In this document: positions 1 to 8,993 of the stretch, in pieces | Position numbering within the stretch: position 1 is the stretch's first letter | How the letters are laid out: each line of letters begins with the position of its first letter | Assembly (NCBI GenBank): GCA_963789005.1 | Contig: CAWBIZ010000005.1 | Span: 496,001-560,000, forward strand | Source of the DNA: DASSUW01 sp963789005 | Lineage (GTDB): Bacteria; Actinomycetota; Thermoleophilia; Solirubrobacterales; Solirubrobacteraceae | Length of the DNA stretch: 64,000 nucleotides | Direction: 5' to 3' | Notes under the pieces: model-generated | Database searches by the model: none | What the model was told of the DNA's origin: nothing | What the model saw: the letters and a program-made list of their open reading frames with translations, nothing else | Made by a program: the position numbers and the translations under genes

Positions 1-1475
<1,475 letters not shown>

Positions 1476-1585
1476 GGATTCGATACCCGCTTGTTGGCAG
1501 GCTGTGCAGCTTTGAAGGCCCGCGCTATGGCGCGCGGTTGCTGTGCGCGACATCGCGTCGCCGGCGGCCGCTCGGTCTTGACAAT

Positions 1586-1701
1586 TTCGGTGGCTCTAGC
1601 GTGGGGGAAACACCTCTTCCCATTCCGAACAGAGCAGTTAAGCCCCACAGCGCCGATGGTACTTGGCCTTCGCGGGCCTGGGAGAGTAGGTCGCCGCCGT
1701 T
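1586..1701 (+). rRNA. rrf: 5S ribosomal RNA
   Basis: About 116 nt, 110 bases after the 23S end. Typical actinobacterial 5S features are visible: GCGTGGGGGAAACACC, ATTCCGAACAGAGCAGTTAAG, CAGCGCCGATGGTACT, and the terminal stem formed by CGGTGGC at the 5' end and GTCGCCGCCG at the 3' end. Ends are estimated from the terminal helix to within a few bases. No tRNA is seen between or after the rRNAs. Confidence 0.95.
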
Positions 1702-1708
1702 TCTTCAT

Positions 1709-1730
1709 CGAGCCGCCCCCGGGCGGCTCG
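1709..1730 (+). terminator. GC-rich hairpin after the rRNA operon
   Basis: CGAGCCGCCC followed directly by CCGGGCGGCTCG forms a perfect 10-bp inverted repeat just behind 5S rRNA. There is no run of T after it, so it is a candidate intrinsic terminator of the high-GC type or an rRNA processing structure. Confidence 0.45.
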
Positions 1731-1746
1731 AGCTCGTTAACGGACC

Positions 1747-2246
1747 ATGTTCGATCTCGTCATCTTCGACTGCGACGGCGTGCTCGTGGACAGCGAGCGA
1801 ATCTCGATACGCATCGACGCTCGAGTCCTGGGCGAGCTGCCGAGATGCGTTCAATGCTGAGCTCGAAGCGATCGACGGCGTCGTCGAGGCGCTCGACGCG
1901 ATCGAGCTCTCCGCCTGCGTCGCGTCGAGCAGCAGCCACGAGCGCCTGCGGCACACGCTCGGCCTGACCGGCCTCTTTGACCGTTTCCGCGGCCGGATCT
2001 TCAGCGCCGAAGACGTCGAGCACGGCAAACCGGCACCGGACCTGTTCCTCCACGCGGCCGCCGCGCTCGGCGCCGACCCGACGCGCTGCGCGGTGGTCGA
2101 AGACAGCCCGTTCGGGCTCGAGGCCGCCCGCGCAGCCGGGATGCGAGCGTTCGCCTACGCTGCCCACAGACCGCCTCCGCGGCCCGGGAACCACCATCTT
2201 CGACGACATGCGCGAGCTGCCGGGTCTCCTCGACCCGCGCCGCTAG
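1747..2246 (+). pseudogene. HAD-superfamily hydrolase, degraded remnant
   Basis: Three reading frames carry successive parts of one HAD phosphatase of the beta-phosphoglucomutase/phosphatase type. From ATG 1747 the frame reads MFDLVIFDCDGVLVDSER, the class-defining motif I with nucleophile DxDG, and stops at 1858. The match resumes in another frame at about 1846 (RDAFNAELEAIDG) and runs through a lysine motif (HGKPAPDLFLHAA) and motif IV (CAVVEDSPFGLEAARAAG). The C-terminus (GTTIFDDMRELPGLLD) lies in a third frame ending at TAG 2246. Comparison with family members (usually about 210-230 aa) implies loss of roughly 50 cap-domain residues near 1845 plus a second frameshift near 2165. No functional enzyme can be made. 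Confidence 0.8.
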
Positions 2247-2273
2247 GCAGCCGCGGGCGCCGAGCGCGGGTCG

Positions 2274-2393
2274 GGGCGCCGGGTGCCCGCGGCGTCGACG
2301 GTCGGGTCAGGGCGCCGGGTGCCCGCGGCGTCGACGGTCGGGTCAGGGCGCCGGGTGCCTGCGGCGTCGACGGTCGGGTCAGGGCGCCGGGTA
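2274..2393. repeat. 36-bp tandem repeat (3.3 copies)
   Basis: Three consecutive 36-bp units start at 2274, 2310 and 2346, followed by a partial fourth. Each begins GGGCGCCGGGTGCC and contains GCGTCGACGGTCGGG. Units 1 and 2 are identical and unit 3 differs by one base. The array lies just after the HAD remnant and overlaps the 3' end of the small minus-strand gene ending at 2379. The unit length is a multiple of three. Confidence 0.9.
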
Positions 2394-2624
2394 CCAGTGT
2401 TCGTCGTCCGGGCCGCGCATCGTGACCGGCGCCTCGGCGACGCCCGCGCGGCGTCCGAGAGCGAGCGCCGCCCCGCTCGCGACGATTGTCAGCGCCAGGA
2501 ACGCCATCAGGGCGAGCTGGACGCCGCCGGGGAGCGGGTCGGCTCGGCTCGCGCGCTCGGGCGGCGGGGAGGGCGGGAGCGGGGGTTCCGTGACCTGCCG
2601 CGTCTCGCGGTCGATGAACGCCAT
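2379..2624 (-). CDS. Small single-pass membrane protein, hypothetical
   Basis: An 81-aa frame starting at ATG 2624 (MAFIDRETRQ...). It has a proline-rich N-terminal third, one clear hydrophobic segment (GVQLALMAFLALTIVASGAA, about residues 33-52) and a short polar tail ending EHWYPAP. The tail is partly encoded in the neighbouring 36-bp array. I do not recognise the family. The membrane segment and an aromatic-rich C-terminus unlike random GC-rich translation favour a real gene. The upstream DNA is a dispersed repeat (2641-2757). Confidence 0.45.
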   Translation of the reverse strand: MAFIDRETRQVTEPPLPPSPPPERASRADPLPGGVQLALMAFLALTIVASGAALALGRRAGVAEAPVTMRGPDDEHWYPAP

Positions 2625-2640
2625 CGGAACGCCGCGATAT

Positions 2641-2757
2641 GCGTGCACTAGCAACCCCACGCGAATCTGGTGCGTCGAGACGCTGACATCCGCCCGCGGA
2701 CGAGCGGCACGAACGGCTCCCTCACCCCCTTACCCAGCCGCAGTTGACGTTCGCCGG
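2641..2757. repeat. Composite dispersed repeat, copy A
   Basis: It begins with GCGTGCACTAGCAACCCCAC, continues through TGCGTCGAGACGCTGAC and ends with ACCCAGCCGCAGTTGACGTT. The same order of blocks at similar spacing occurs at 17508-17617: 22 of the first 25 bases agree, the middle is degenerate, and the GTTGACGTTC end is shared. The last block belongs to a wider family seen near 17.3, 34.8, 35.3, 51.2 and 52.4 kb. Confidence 0.7.
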
Positions 2758-2797
2758 CCTCGGCGACCTCGCATGTGCCCGCGGAGCGGGGTGACTG

Positions 2798-2827
2798 CCG
2801 CCGCCCGACGATCGCGTCGGGCGGCGG
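2798..2827. terminator. Perfect 13-bp hairpin
   Basis: CCGCCGCCCGACG, loop ATCG, CGTCGGGCGGCGG. It is a strong GC-only stem without a T tail, in non-coding DNA beyond the end of the minus-strand frame 2962-3234. It could terminate transcripts from either direction. Confidence 0.35.
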
Positions 2828-2961
2828 AGCTTGGTGCCGCGCGGGGCGGCGAAGCTCGTCGGGCTCCAAGCGCTCGAGCCGCCCGGAGGCGGCCCGAGGG
2901 CGTTGGAGTTCGAGCCCGGCCGGCCTTCCCCGTCCTCCCAGACCGGGCGCCGGCGGGCTGA

Positions 2962-3234
2962 TCAGTCGCGCCGCGCCGGGTGATGGGGGACCGGCGTGAC
3001 GCAGACCTGTGCGCGTCTCGCCGGCGATCCTGGCCGGCGGGCGCGCTGGTGACGACCGAGTGGCCGGCGGTGCGGGTGCTCGCGCGTGGGGGCGGTGGGG
3101 GCCCGGGGCGCAGAGCGCTCCGGAGCCTGTGCCTCACCCAGGGTCGCGAACGACGCAGCCGTGTCGACGGCGCCGCGCACCAGCTCGCGGAGCGAGCGCT
3201 TCTGCGGGCGGCCTGTGGTCGTCGGGGGGAACAT
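2962..3234 (-). CDS. Hypothetical protein, doubtful
   Basis: A 90-aa frame from ATG 3234 (MFPPTTTGRPQK...). Residues about 14-35 (SLRELVRGAVDTAASFATL) could form an amphipathic helix; the rest is Arg/Pro/Ala-rich and resembles random GC-rich translation. In favour of a gene, TAGCCT lies nine bases before the ATG on the minus strand, the same arrangement seen before many real starts here. No family recognised. It may be a remnant. Confidence 0.25.
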   Translation of the reverse strand: MFPPTTTGRPQKRSLRELVRGAVDTAASFATLGEAQAPERSAPRAPTAPTREHPHRRPLGRHQRARRPGSPARRAQVCVTPVPHHPARRD

Positions 3235-3423
3235 GTGTTCGCAAGGCTACGTAGGGCGTCGGACGGAACGCGCACGTTGCGGACAATCGCGCGACGATCG
3301 CAACGAATTTGGCTTGGCAGCGCGGCTCACGACGCGCCGCGGCTGCAATCGATCTTGCATCCAGAGCCACCCGCAAACGGCCCCGGCGGGCTCGGCACTC
3401 GCGGCGGGTACGCTCGCCGGAGC

Positions 3424-4392
3424 GTGGTCCACCTCCAGATCGTCAGTCCGCCCGGTCGCACCGATGACGTGCTCGGCATCCTCGACTGCACGCCGTCGGT
3501 GATCAACATCATCCGGCTGCCCGCGGCGGCCCGGCGCCCGGACGGGGATGTGATCCTCGCCGACGTCGCGCGCGAGGACGCGAGCGTGATCCTCGAGGAC
3601 CTCAAGCGCCTGAACATCCACGAGGACGGCTCGATCTCGCTCGAGCTGATCGACACCGCGATCTCCAAGTACGCCGAGGCGGCCGAGAAGCACGCGCCCG
3701 GCGCGCCCGCCGACGCCGTCGTGTGGGAGGAGGTCGAGGAGCGCACGAACGAGAACGTCGAGCTCTCCGGCGTCTTCCTGCTCTTCATGGTGCTGGCGGC
3801 GATGATCGCCTCCGTCGGCATCTTCCTCGACTCCGAGATCCTGATCGTCGGCGCGATGGTCGTGGGGCCGGAGTTCGGCCCGATCGCCGGCCTGTGCGTG
3901 GCGCTCATCTCGCGTCGCGGCCGCCTCGCCGCGCGCTCCGGAATCGCGCTCGCCGTCGGCTTCCCACTCGCCATCACGTGCGTCTACGTCGCGACCCTGA
4001 TCTTCAAGGCCACCGACCTCACGCCGGACGACTTCCGCTCCGGCGAGCACCAGGTCGCCGAGCTGATCGCCAGCCCGGACGTCTTCTCGGTGATCGTCGC
4101 CGTCTGCGCGGGCGCGGCCGGGATGCTCTCGCTCTCGACCGCCAAGTCCGGCGCCCTGATCGGGGTCCTGATCTCGGTCACCACGATCCCCGCGGCCGCC
4201 AACATCGGCGTCGCCGCCGCCTACCGGGACGAGGACGGGTGGATCGGGTCGATGGAGCAGCTCGGCATCAACCTCGCGGCGATCCTCGTCGTCGGGACGG
4301 CGGTGCTCGCCGTCCAGCGCGCCCTCTACAAGCGCCGCAGAAGGCACCATCTGCGCACGGACCACCCGCCGCTAGCGCGCGCCGAGCGATGA
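3424..4392 (+). CDS. DUF389 integral membrane protein
   Basis: A 322-aa protein of the DUF389/TIGR00341 family of uncharacterised membrane proteins. An N-terminal soluble ferredoxin-like region (residues 1-110, VHLQIVSPPGRTDDVLGIL...) precedes a membrane domain with about five or six helices. The family signature around residues 135-155 (DSEILIVGAMVVGPEFGPI) is intact, as is the later SLSTAKSGALIGVLISVTT stretch. The GTG at 3424 is chosen because homology starts there; GGAG lies immediately upstream but very close. The 3' end overlaps the convergent dehydrogenase gene by 21 bp. The transported substrate is unknown. The Arg/His-rich tail is species-specific. Confidence 0.85.
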   Translation: MVHLQIVSPPGRTDDVLGILDCTPSVINIIRLPAAARRPDGDVILADVAREDASVILEDLKRLNIHEDGSISLELIDTAISKYAEAAEKHAPGAPADAVVWEEVEERTNENVELSGVFLLFMVLAAMIASVGIFLDSEILIVGAMVVGPEFGPIAGLCVALISRRGRLAARSGIALAVGFPLAITCVYVATLIFKATDLTPDDFRSGEHQVAELIASPDVFSVIVAVCAGAAGMLSLSTAKSGALIGVLISVTTIPAAANIGVAAAYRDEDGWIGSMEQLGINLAAILVVGTAVLAVQRALYKRRRRHHLRTDHPPLARAER

Positions 4393-5469
4393 CCAGACGT
4401 CGACCTTCGTGCGCACCTTCTCGACCACGGCGTCGGTGAACTCCGTGGTCGTCGCCGTTCCGCCCAGGTCCAAGGTCTTCACGCCCGTGGCGACAGTCTC
4501 GAGCACGCCCTCGTAGACCGCGCGCGAGGCCCGCTCGGCTCCCGCCACGCCGCTCACGGCCGCATACGACAGCACCGCGCCGCAAGCGAGCAGCATCGCC
4601 ATCGGGTTGGCCAGATCCTTGCCCATCAGCGAGGGAGCGGTCCCGTGGGGCGCCTCGGCCATCGCCACGTCGACCTCGTAGTCCTCGTCGAAGGCCAGCA
4701 GCACGGACTCCGCGCCGGCGATCGAGCCGAACATCGGCAGGACCATGTCCGACAGGCAGTCGCCGTCGCGGTTCAGGGCCGGGATCACCAGCGGCGTCTC
4801 CGCGGCGCCCGTCAGCAGCCCCGCGTAGGTCGCGTCGATCAGCACGGGCGAGTACGAGACGTCCGGATGGCGCTCGGCGGCGGCGTCCATCTCCTCCTTG
4901 AGCATCCCCTCGTAGACGGGGGAGACCGTCCACTTCGGCCCGCCGTAGACCCGGGCCTCCATCCGCTCGGCCGTCTGGAACGCGTACTCGGCGACCGCGC
5001 GGCAGGTCGAGCGCGTGACCTTCTCGGTGCGGAACGCCACCTCGTCCATGGCGCCCTCGGTCCCCTCGCGCCACTGCTTGGCCCCGTAGGCGTCCTCGAT
5101 CGCCATCCGCACGACGGAGATCGGGTGATGGACGCCCGAGACCGGCCCGACGACGCCCGGGATCCGCCGCCCGGTGCGCACGATCACCTTGCCGCCGACC
5201 TCCTCGCGCAGGATGCGGTTGGGGGAGCCGACGTCGTCCTTGCCCTCGGGAGTGATCGTCGCCGCCTTCAGGCCGAAGCCCGCGGAACGCATCGCCCGCG
5301 CGGCCTCCAGCACCACCTCGTTACCAGTCTCCCGCCGCCGCTCCAGGGAGAGATCGAAGCGCTCGAGCTCCAGCTCCTCGACGCCCAGCACCGCGGGATC
5401 GAGCACCCGGACGGCCTGGTCGAGCAGCTCCTGGCCGGTCTCGTCGCCCTCGAGCACGACGATCCGCAT
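4372..5469 (-). CDS. Isocitrate/isopropylmalate dehydrogenase family protein
   Basis: A 365-aa member of the beta-decarboxylating dehydrogenase family, which oxidises isocitrate or 3-isopropylmalate with NAD(P)+. Visible features: N-terminal MRIVVLEGDETGQELL, a substrate loop (SPNRILREEVGGKVIVRTG), the metal-binding DGDCLSDMVLPMFGSIAGA and the cofactor motif EAPHGTAPSLMGKDLANP. The arrangement is nearer to bacterial ICDH/NAD-IDH than to LeuB, but the sequence alone does not settle substrate or cofactor. The ATG at 5469 overlaps the upstream HD gene's stop by one base (TGATG), implying translational coupling. Confidence 0.85.
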   Translation of the reverse strand: MRIVVLEGDETGQELLDQAVRVLDPAVLGVEELELERFDLSLERRRETGNEVVLEAARAMRSAGFGLKAATITPEGKDDVGSPNRILREEVGGKVIVRTGRRIPGVVGPVSGVHHPISVVRMAIEDAYGAKQWREGTEGAMDEVAFRTEKVTRSTCRAVAEYAFQTAERMEARVYGGPKWTVSPVYEGMLKEEMDAAAERHPDVSYSPVLIDATYAGLLTGAAETPLVIPALNRDGDCLSDMVLPMFGSIAGAESVLLAFDEDYEVDVAMAEAPHGTAPSLMGKDLANPMAMLLACGAVLSYAAVSGVAGAERASRAVYEGVLETVATGVKTLDLGGTATTTEFTDAVVEKVRTKVDVWSSLGAR

Positions 5470-6053
5470 CAGGCGACCGCCTCGCGACCCCCGAGCCCGA
5501 GCTCGTCGGAGCGCGCCTCCAAAGCGGCGATCACGAACGCCACGTGCTCGTCGAAGTCCACGCCGAGCTCGTCGGCACCGGAACGCAGCTCCTCGCGGTT
5601 GACCGCGGCCGCGAACGCGGGCGTCTTCATCTTCTTCTTGACCGACTTCGGCGTCATCCCGTGGATGCCCTCCGGCCGCACGAACGCGCACGCCATCACG
5701 AAGCCCGACAGCTCGTCGACGGCGAACAGGGTCTTCTCCAGCATCGAGTCGCGCGAGACCTCGAGAAAGTCCGCGTGCGAGGCCACCGCCCGGATGAACT
5801 CGGGCGAGAATCCCTGGCGCTCGAACTCCTCCAACGCCTTCCGCGGATGCCCCGTCTCGAGGTCCGGATAGCGCTCGTAGTCGAGGTCGTGGAGCATGCC
5901 GACGAGCCCCCACTGCTCCTCGTCCTCGCCGAACTCACCCGCGTACGCGCGCATCGCCGCCTCGACCGCCAGCACGTGCCGGCGCAGCGACTCAGACTCC
6001 GTCCACGAGCAGAAGAGGTCCCAGGCCTGATCGCGCGAAAGGGGCTCTGACAT
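5469..6053 (-). CDS. HD-domain protein (predicted hydrolase)
   Basis: A 194-aa cytoplasmic protein with an HD phosphohydrolase domain. The metal-binding residues are seen as RRHVLAVEAAMRAYA (His), GMLHDLDYERYPD (His-Asp) and a later VASHADF (His-Asp). Family members are often annotated as HDIG or nucleotide phosphohydrolases; the substrate is unknown. The ATG at 6053 is the first codon of a unit with the dehydrogenase downstream (one-base overlap). It is divergent from murA with only 46 bp between the chosen starts. Confidence 0.8.
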   Translation of the reverse strand: MSEPLSRDQAWDLFCSWTESESLRRHVLAVEAAMRAYAGEFGEDEEQWGLVGMLHDLDYERYPDLETGHPRKALEEFERQGFSPEFIRAVASHADFLEVSRDSMLEKTLFAVDELSGFVMACAFVRPEGIHGMTPKSVKKKMKTPAFAAAVNREELRSGADELGVDFDEHVAFVIAALEARSDELGLGGREAVA

Positions 6054-6099
6054 GGCTGTTACCCTAGCCCAGCCTCGGGGCCCCAGCCCCTCCACCCTT

Positions 6100-7389
6100 A
6101 TGGAAAAGCTCCTGATCGAGGGCGGGGTGCCGCTGTCCGGCACGATCGTGCCCGCCGGCAACAAGAACGCCGCATTGCCGCTCCTCGCGTGCAGCCTCCT
6201 CACGGACGAGGAGGTGGTCCTCCACAACGTCCCGCGGATCCGAGACGTCGAGGCGATGCTCGAGCTGCTGGCCGATCTCGGCGTGCGCACCGAGTGGCGC
6301 AACGAGAACACCGTCAGCCTGCAGGCCGACGCTGTCCGCGGCACGCGCGTGAGCGTCGAGCTCGCCGAGCGCATCCGCGCCTCGTTCCTCGCCGCCGGCC
6401 CGCTGCTCGCGCGCTTCGGCGAGGCGCACATGCCGCCTCCCGGCGGCGACGTCATCGGCCGCCGCCGGCTCGATCCCCACCTCGACGCCTTCCGCGCGCT
6501 CGGCGCCACCGTCGAGCACGACGCCGCCGAGATCCGCATCCTCGCGCCCGACGGCGGCCTGCAGGCCTGCGACTTCCTGATGGACGAGCCGTCCGTTATG
6601 GGAACCGAGAACGCGCTCATGGCGGCGGCGCTGACCGACGGCACGACGGTCATCCGCAACGCCGCCTCCGAGCCCCACGTGCAGGACGTGGCGCGCATGC
6701 TGAACAAGATGGGCGCGGCGATCGAGGGCATCGGCTCCAACGTCATGCAGGTGCACGGGATGGGCAAGCTCGGCGGCTGTGAGCACCACGTCACGCCCGA
6801 CCACATCGAGATCGGCTCGTTCATGGCGCTCGCCGGCGTCACCGGCGGCGAGCTGCGGATCGAGGGCTGCGTGCCGGACGACATGCGGATGATCCGGATC
6901 GTGTTCTCCCGCCTCGGCCTCAAGAGCGAGCTCGACGGCGACGACGTCGTCGTCCCCGGTGGCCAGAAGCTCGTCGTCGAGCGCGACGCCGGCGACTACC
7001 AGAGCAAGGTCGAGGACGGCCCCTGGCCGGCGTTCCCGGCCGACCTGACGAGCATCGCGGTCGCCCTCGCCACCCAGTCCGAGGGCTCCGTGCTGATCTT
7101 CGAGAAGATGTTCGAGAACCGCCTGTTCTTCGTGGACGAGCTGATCACGATGGGGGCGGAGATCACGATCTGCGACCCGCATCGGGCGATCGTCATCGGC
7201 CACCGCCGCCTCCGCGGCCAGCGGCTGTCCTCCCCGGACATCCGGGCCGGCATGGCCAAGCTGATCGCCGCGCTGTGCGCCCAGGGGACGAGCGAGATCC
7301 ACAACGTCCAGCAGATCGATCGCGGCTACGAGCGGATCGACGAGCGCCTGCGGGCGCTGGGCGCGCGGATCGAGCGCGTCGCAGCGTGA
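6100..7389 (+). CDS. murA: UDP-N-acetylglucosamine 1-carboxyvinyltransferase MurA (Asp117 variant)
   Basis: Catalyses the first committed step of peptidoglycan synthesis, transferring enolpyruvate from PEP to UDP-GlcNAc. It has 429 aa, normal for the family. The start ATG 6100 gives the canonical MEKLLIEGG; an in-frame ATG at 6052 would add 16 unconserved residues. The N-terminal AGNKNAALP contains the conserved Lys22-Asn23. The loop that normally reads GGCxIG reads GGDVIG, so Asp occupies the catalytic Cys position (residue 117), as in Mycobacterium tuberculosis and Chlamydia. That substitution is known to prevent fosfomycin alkylation. The stop overlaps the GTG start of hisZ. Confidence 0.95.
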   Translation: MEKLLIEGGVPLSGTIVPAGNKNAALPLLACSLLTDEEVVLHNVPRIRDVEAMLELLADLGVRTEWRNENTVSLQADAVRGTRVSVELAERIRASFLAAGPLLARFGEAHMPPPGGDVIGRRRLDPHLDAFRALGATVEHDAAEIRILAPDGGLQACDFLMDEPSVMGTENALMAAALTDGTTVIRNAASEPHVQDVARMLNKMGAAIEGIGSNVMQVHGMGKLGGCEHHVTPDHIEIGSFMALAGVTGGELRIEGCVPDDMRMIRIVFSRLGLKSELDGDDVVVPGGQKLVVERDAGDYQSKVEDGPWPAFPADLTSIAVALATQSEGSVLIFEKMFENRLFFVDELITMGAEITICDPHRAIVIGHRRLRGQRLSSPDIRAGMAKLIAALCAQGTSEIHNVQQIDRGYERIDERLRALGARIERVAA

Positions 7390-8324
7390 TCCACCCGATC
7401 CCCAGCGGCACGCGCGACGTCCTGCCGGACGAGATGCGCGAGCTGCGGGCGATCACCGAGGCGATGCGCGAGGTGTTCGACGCCGGCGGCTACGGGGAGA
7501 TCGCCACGCCCGCGCTCGAGTACGAGGCGACGCTCACCCAGGGCGACGCCGCGGCCGCCGACCCGGCCTACAAGCTGTTCGACGAGCACGGCAACGTGCT
7601 GATCCTGCGCTCGGACATGACGATCCCGATCGCGCGCGTGGTGGCCACGCGCTACGCCGCCGCCGAGCCCCCGCTGCGGTTCTGCTACTTCGCGAACGCC
7701 TATCGCTCGGTGCGGCCCCAGCGCGGGCAGGCGCGCGAGATGCTGCAGGCGGGGGTCGAGCTCGTCGGCGCGCCCGGGCCCGACGGCACCGCCGAGGCGC
7801 TGGCCGTCCTGTGCGCGAGCCTCGAGGCCGCCGGCCTGGAGAACTACCGGATCGGCCTCGGCGACGCCTCGCTCTACCCGCGGCTGCTGGACCGCCTGAG
7901 CGTGCCCGCGGGGGCGCGCCCCCAGATCCTGCACGAGCTCGTGAGCCGAGACTTCGTCGGGCTGGAGCGCGAGGTCGCCGTCCACGGCCATGACGAGCTG
8001 CTGCGGGTCCCGCAGCTGCGCGGCGGGGTGGAGGTGCTCGACGGCGTGCCCGAGGCGATCGAGCTGCGCGCGGTGTACGACCGGCTGGCGCCCGAGGTGG
8101 CCGAGCGGGTGATCTTCGACCTCGGGCTGATCCGCTCGCTCGGCTACTACACGGGCGCGGTGTTCGAGGTCTACGACACCGCGCTCGGCGCCCCGATCGG
8201 CGGCGGCGGGCGCTACGACGATCTCCTGCGGCGCTTCGGGCGCGACCTGCCGGCCTGCGGGTGGGCGCTGAACGTGGAGCGGCTGCACATCGCACGCGTT
8301 GGTGAGAGTCATGAACGACGCTGA
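7386..8324 (+). CDS. hisZ: ATP phosphoribosyltransferase regulatory subunit HisZ
   Basis: A 312-aa class II aminoacyl-tRNA-synthetase-like protein (HisRS paralogue) that activates short-form HisG in the first step of histidine synthesis. Core motifs are IPSGTRDVLPDEMRELRAI at the start, LRSDMTIPIARV, RFCYFANAYRSVRPQRGQAREMLQAG (motif 2-like) and the C-terminal GYYTGAVFEVYD and GGGRYDDLL. It lacks the anticodon-binding domain of true HisRS and is shorter (HisRS is about 420 aa), which supports HisZ. The GTG start overlaps the murA stop (GTGA). A short HisG immediately follows, as expected for the two-subunit enzyme. Confidence 0.92.
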   Translation: MIHPIPSGTRDVLPDEMRELRAITEAMREVFDAGGYGEIATPALEYEATLTQGDAAAADPAYKLFDEHGNVLILRSDMTIPIARVVATRYAAAEPPLRFCYFANAYRSVRPQRGQAREMLQAGVELVGAPGPDGTAEALAVLCASLEAAGLENYRIGLGDASLYPRLLDRLSVPAGARPQILHELVSRDFVGLEREVAVHGHDELLRVPQLRGGVEVLDGVPEAIELRAVYDRLAPEVAERVIFDLGLIRSLGYYTGAVFEVYDTALGAPIGGGGRYDDLLRRFGRDLPACGWALNVERLHIARVGESHERR

Positions 8325-8360
8325 GCGCCGGCCTGGCGCGCGCACGCGGAGCGGAGGTCG

Positions 8361-8993
8361 GTGAGTCTCGAGGGGCTCAAGCTCGCGGTCCCGCGCGGGG
8401 CGCTGATGGGCGACACGCTCGACCTGCTCGATCGCTTGGGCGTCGACACGGCCGAGGTGCGCTCCAACGACCGCAAGCTGCTGTTCGAGGACGCTGGGCT
8501 GATCACCATGCGGCCGTCGGACGTGCCCACGTACGTCGAGGCGGGCGCCGCCGACATCGGGGTCACCGGCAAGGACGTGCTCGCCGAGCAGTCCGAGCGC
8601 GACGTCTACGAGCTGCTCGACCTCGGCTTCGGGCCGTGCCGGATGGTGTTCGCCACCGTGGCCGGCGACGACCCGGCGGCCGAGGCGCTGCGCCGCCTGG
8701 GCGTCATGCGCGTGGCGACCAAGTATCCGAAGATCGCCGCCCGCCACTTCGAGCGCACCGGCCGCCAGGCGGAGATCGTGGAGGTCAAGGGCTCGGTCGA
8801 GCTGGCACCGCTGACCGGCCTCGTCGAGGGAATCGTCGACCTCACGGCCACCGGCACGACGCTGCGCGAGAACGGGCTCGTGATCCGCGAGGAGATCGCG
8901 GCTTCGACCGCGCGCCTGATCGCCAACCCGGTCTCCCACAAGCTCAAGGCGGCGGCCATCGACCGGCTGCTGGAGCGGATCCGTGCGGCTTGA
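8361..8993 (+). CDS. hisG: ATP phosphoribosyltransferase, short catalytic subunit HisG
   Basis: Condenses ATP and PRPP to phosphoribosyl-ATP, the first step of histidine biosynthesis. At 210 aa it is the HisG-S form, lacking the C-terminal histidine-sensing domain and therefore dependent on the adjacent HisZ. Motifs include KLAVPRGALMGDTLDLL, AAADIGVTGKDVL and the PRPP loop GLVEGIVDLTATGTTLREN. The GTG at 8361 has GGAGG four bases upstream. The 3' end overlaps the start of hisD by 11 bp. Confidence 0.95.
   Translation: MSLEGLKLAVPRGALMGDTLDLLDRLGVDTAEVRSNDRKLLFEDAGLITMRPSDVPTYVEAGAADIGVTGKDVLAEQSERDVYELLDLGFGPCRMVFATVAGDDPAAEALRRLGVMRVATKYPKIAARHFERTGRQAEIVEVKGSVELAPLTGLVEGIVDLTATGTTLRENGLVIREEIAASTARLIANPVSHKLKAAAIDRLLERIRAA

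Larger units (their letters stand above)
2625..2961. other. Intergenic region with dispersed repeat and hairpin
   Basis: No convincing gene. The stretch contains one copy of a composite repeat (2641-2757) also present at 17508-17617, and a perfect 13-bp hairpin at 2798-2827. The remainder is unremarkable GC-rich sequence. Confidence 0.6.

Noticed and set aside
2274..2393. Possible CRISPR array
   Set aside because: The 36-bp units are directly adjacent with no spacers and no cas genes nearby; it is a minisatellite.
2980..3423. N-terminal extension of the DUF389 protein
   Set aside because: The extra 148 codons are unconserved Arg/Gly-rich sequence; family homology starts at GTG 3424.
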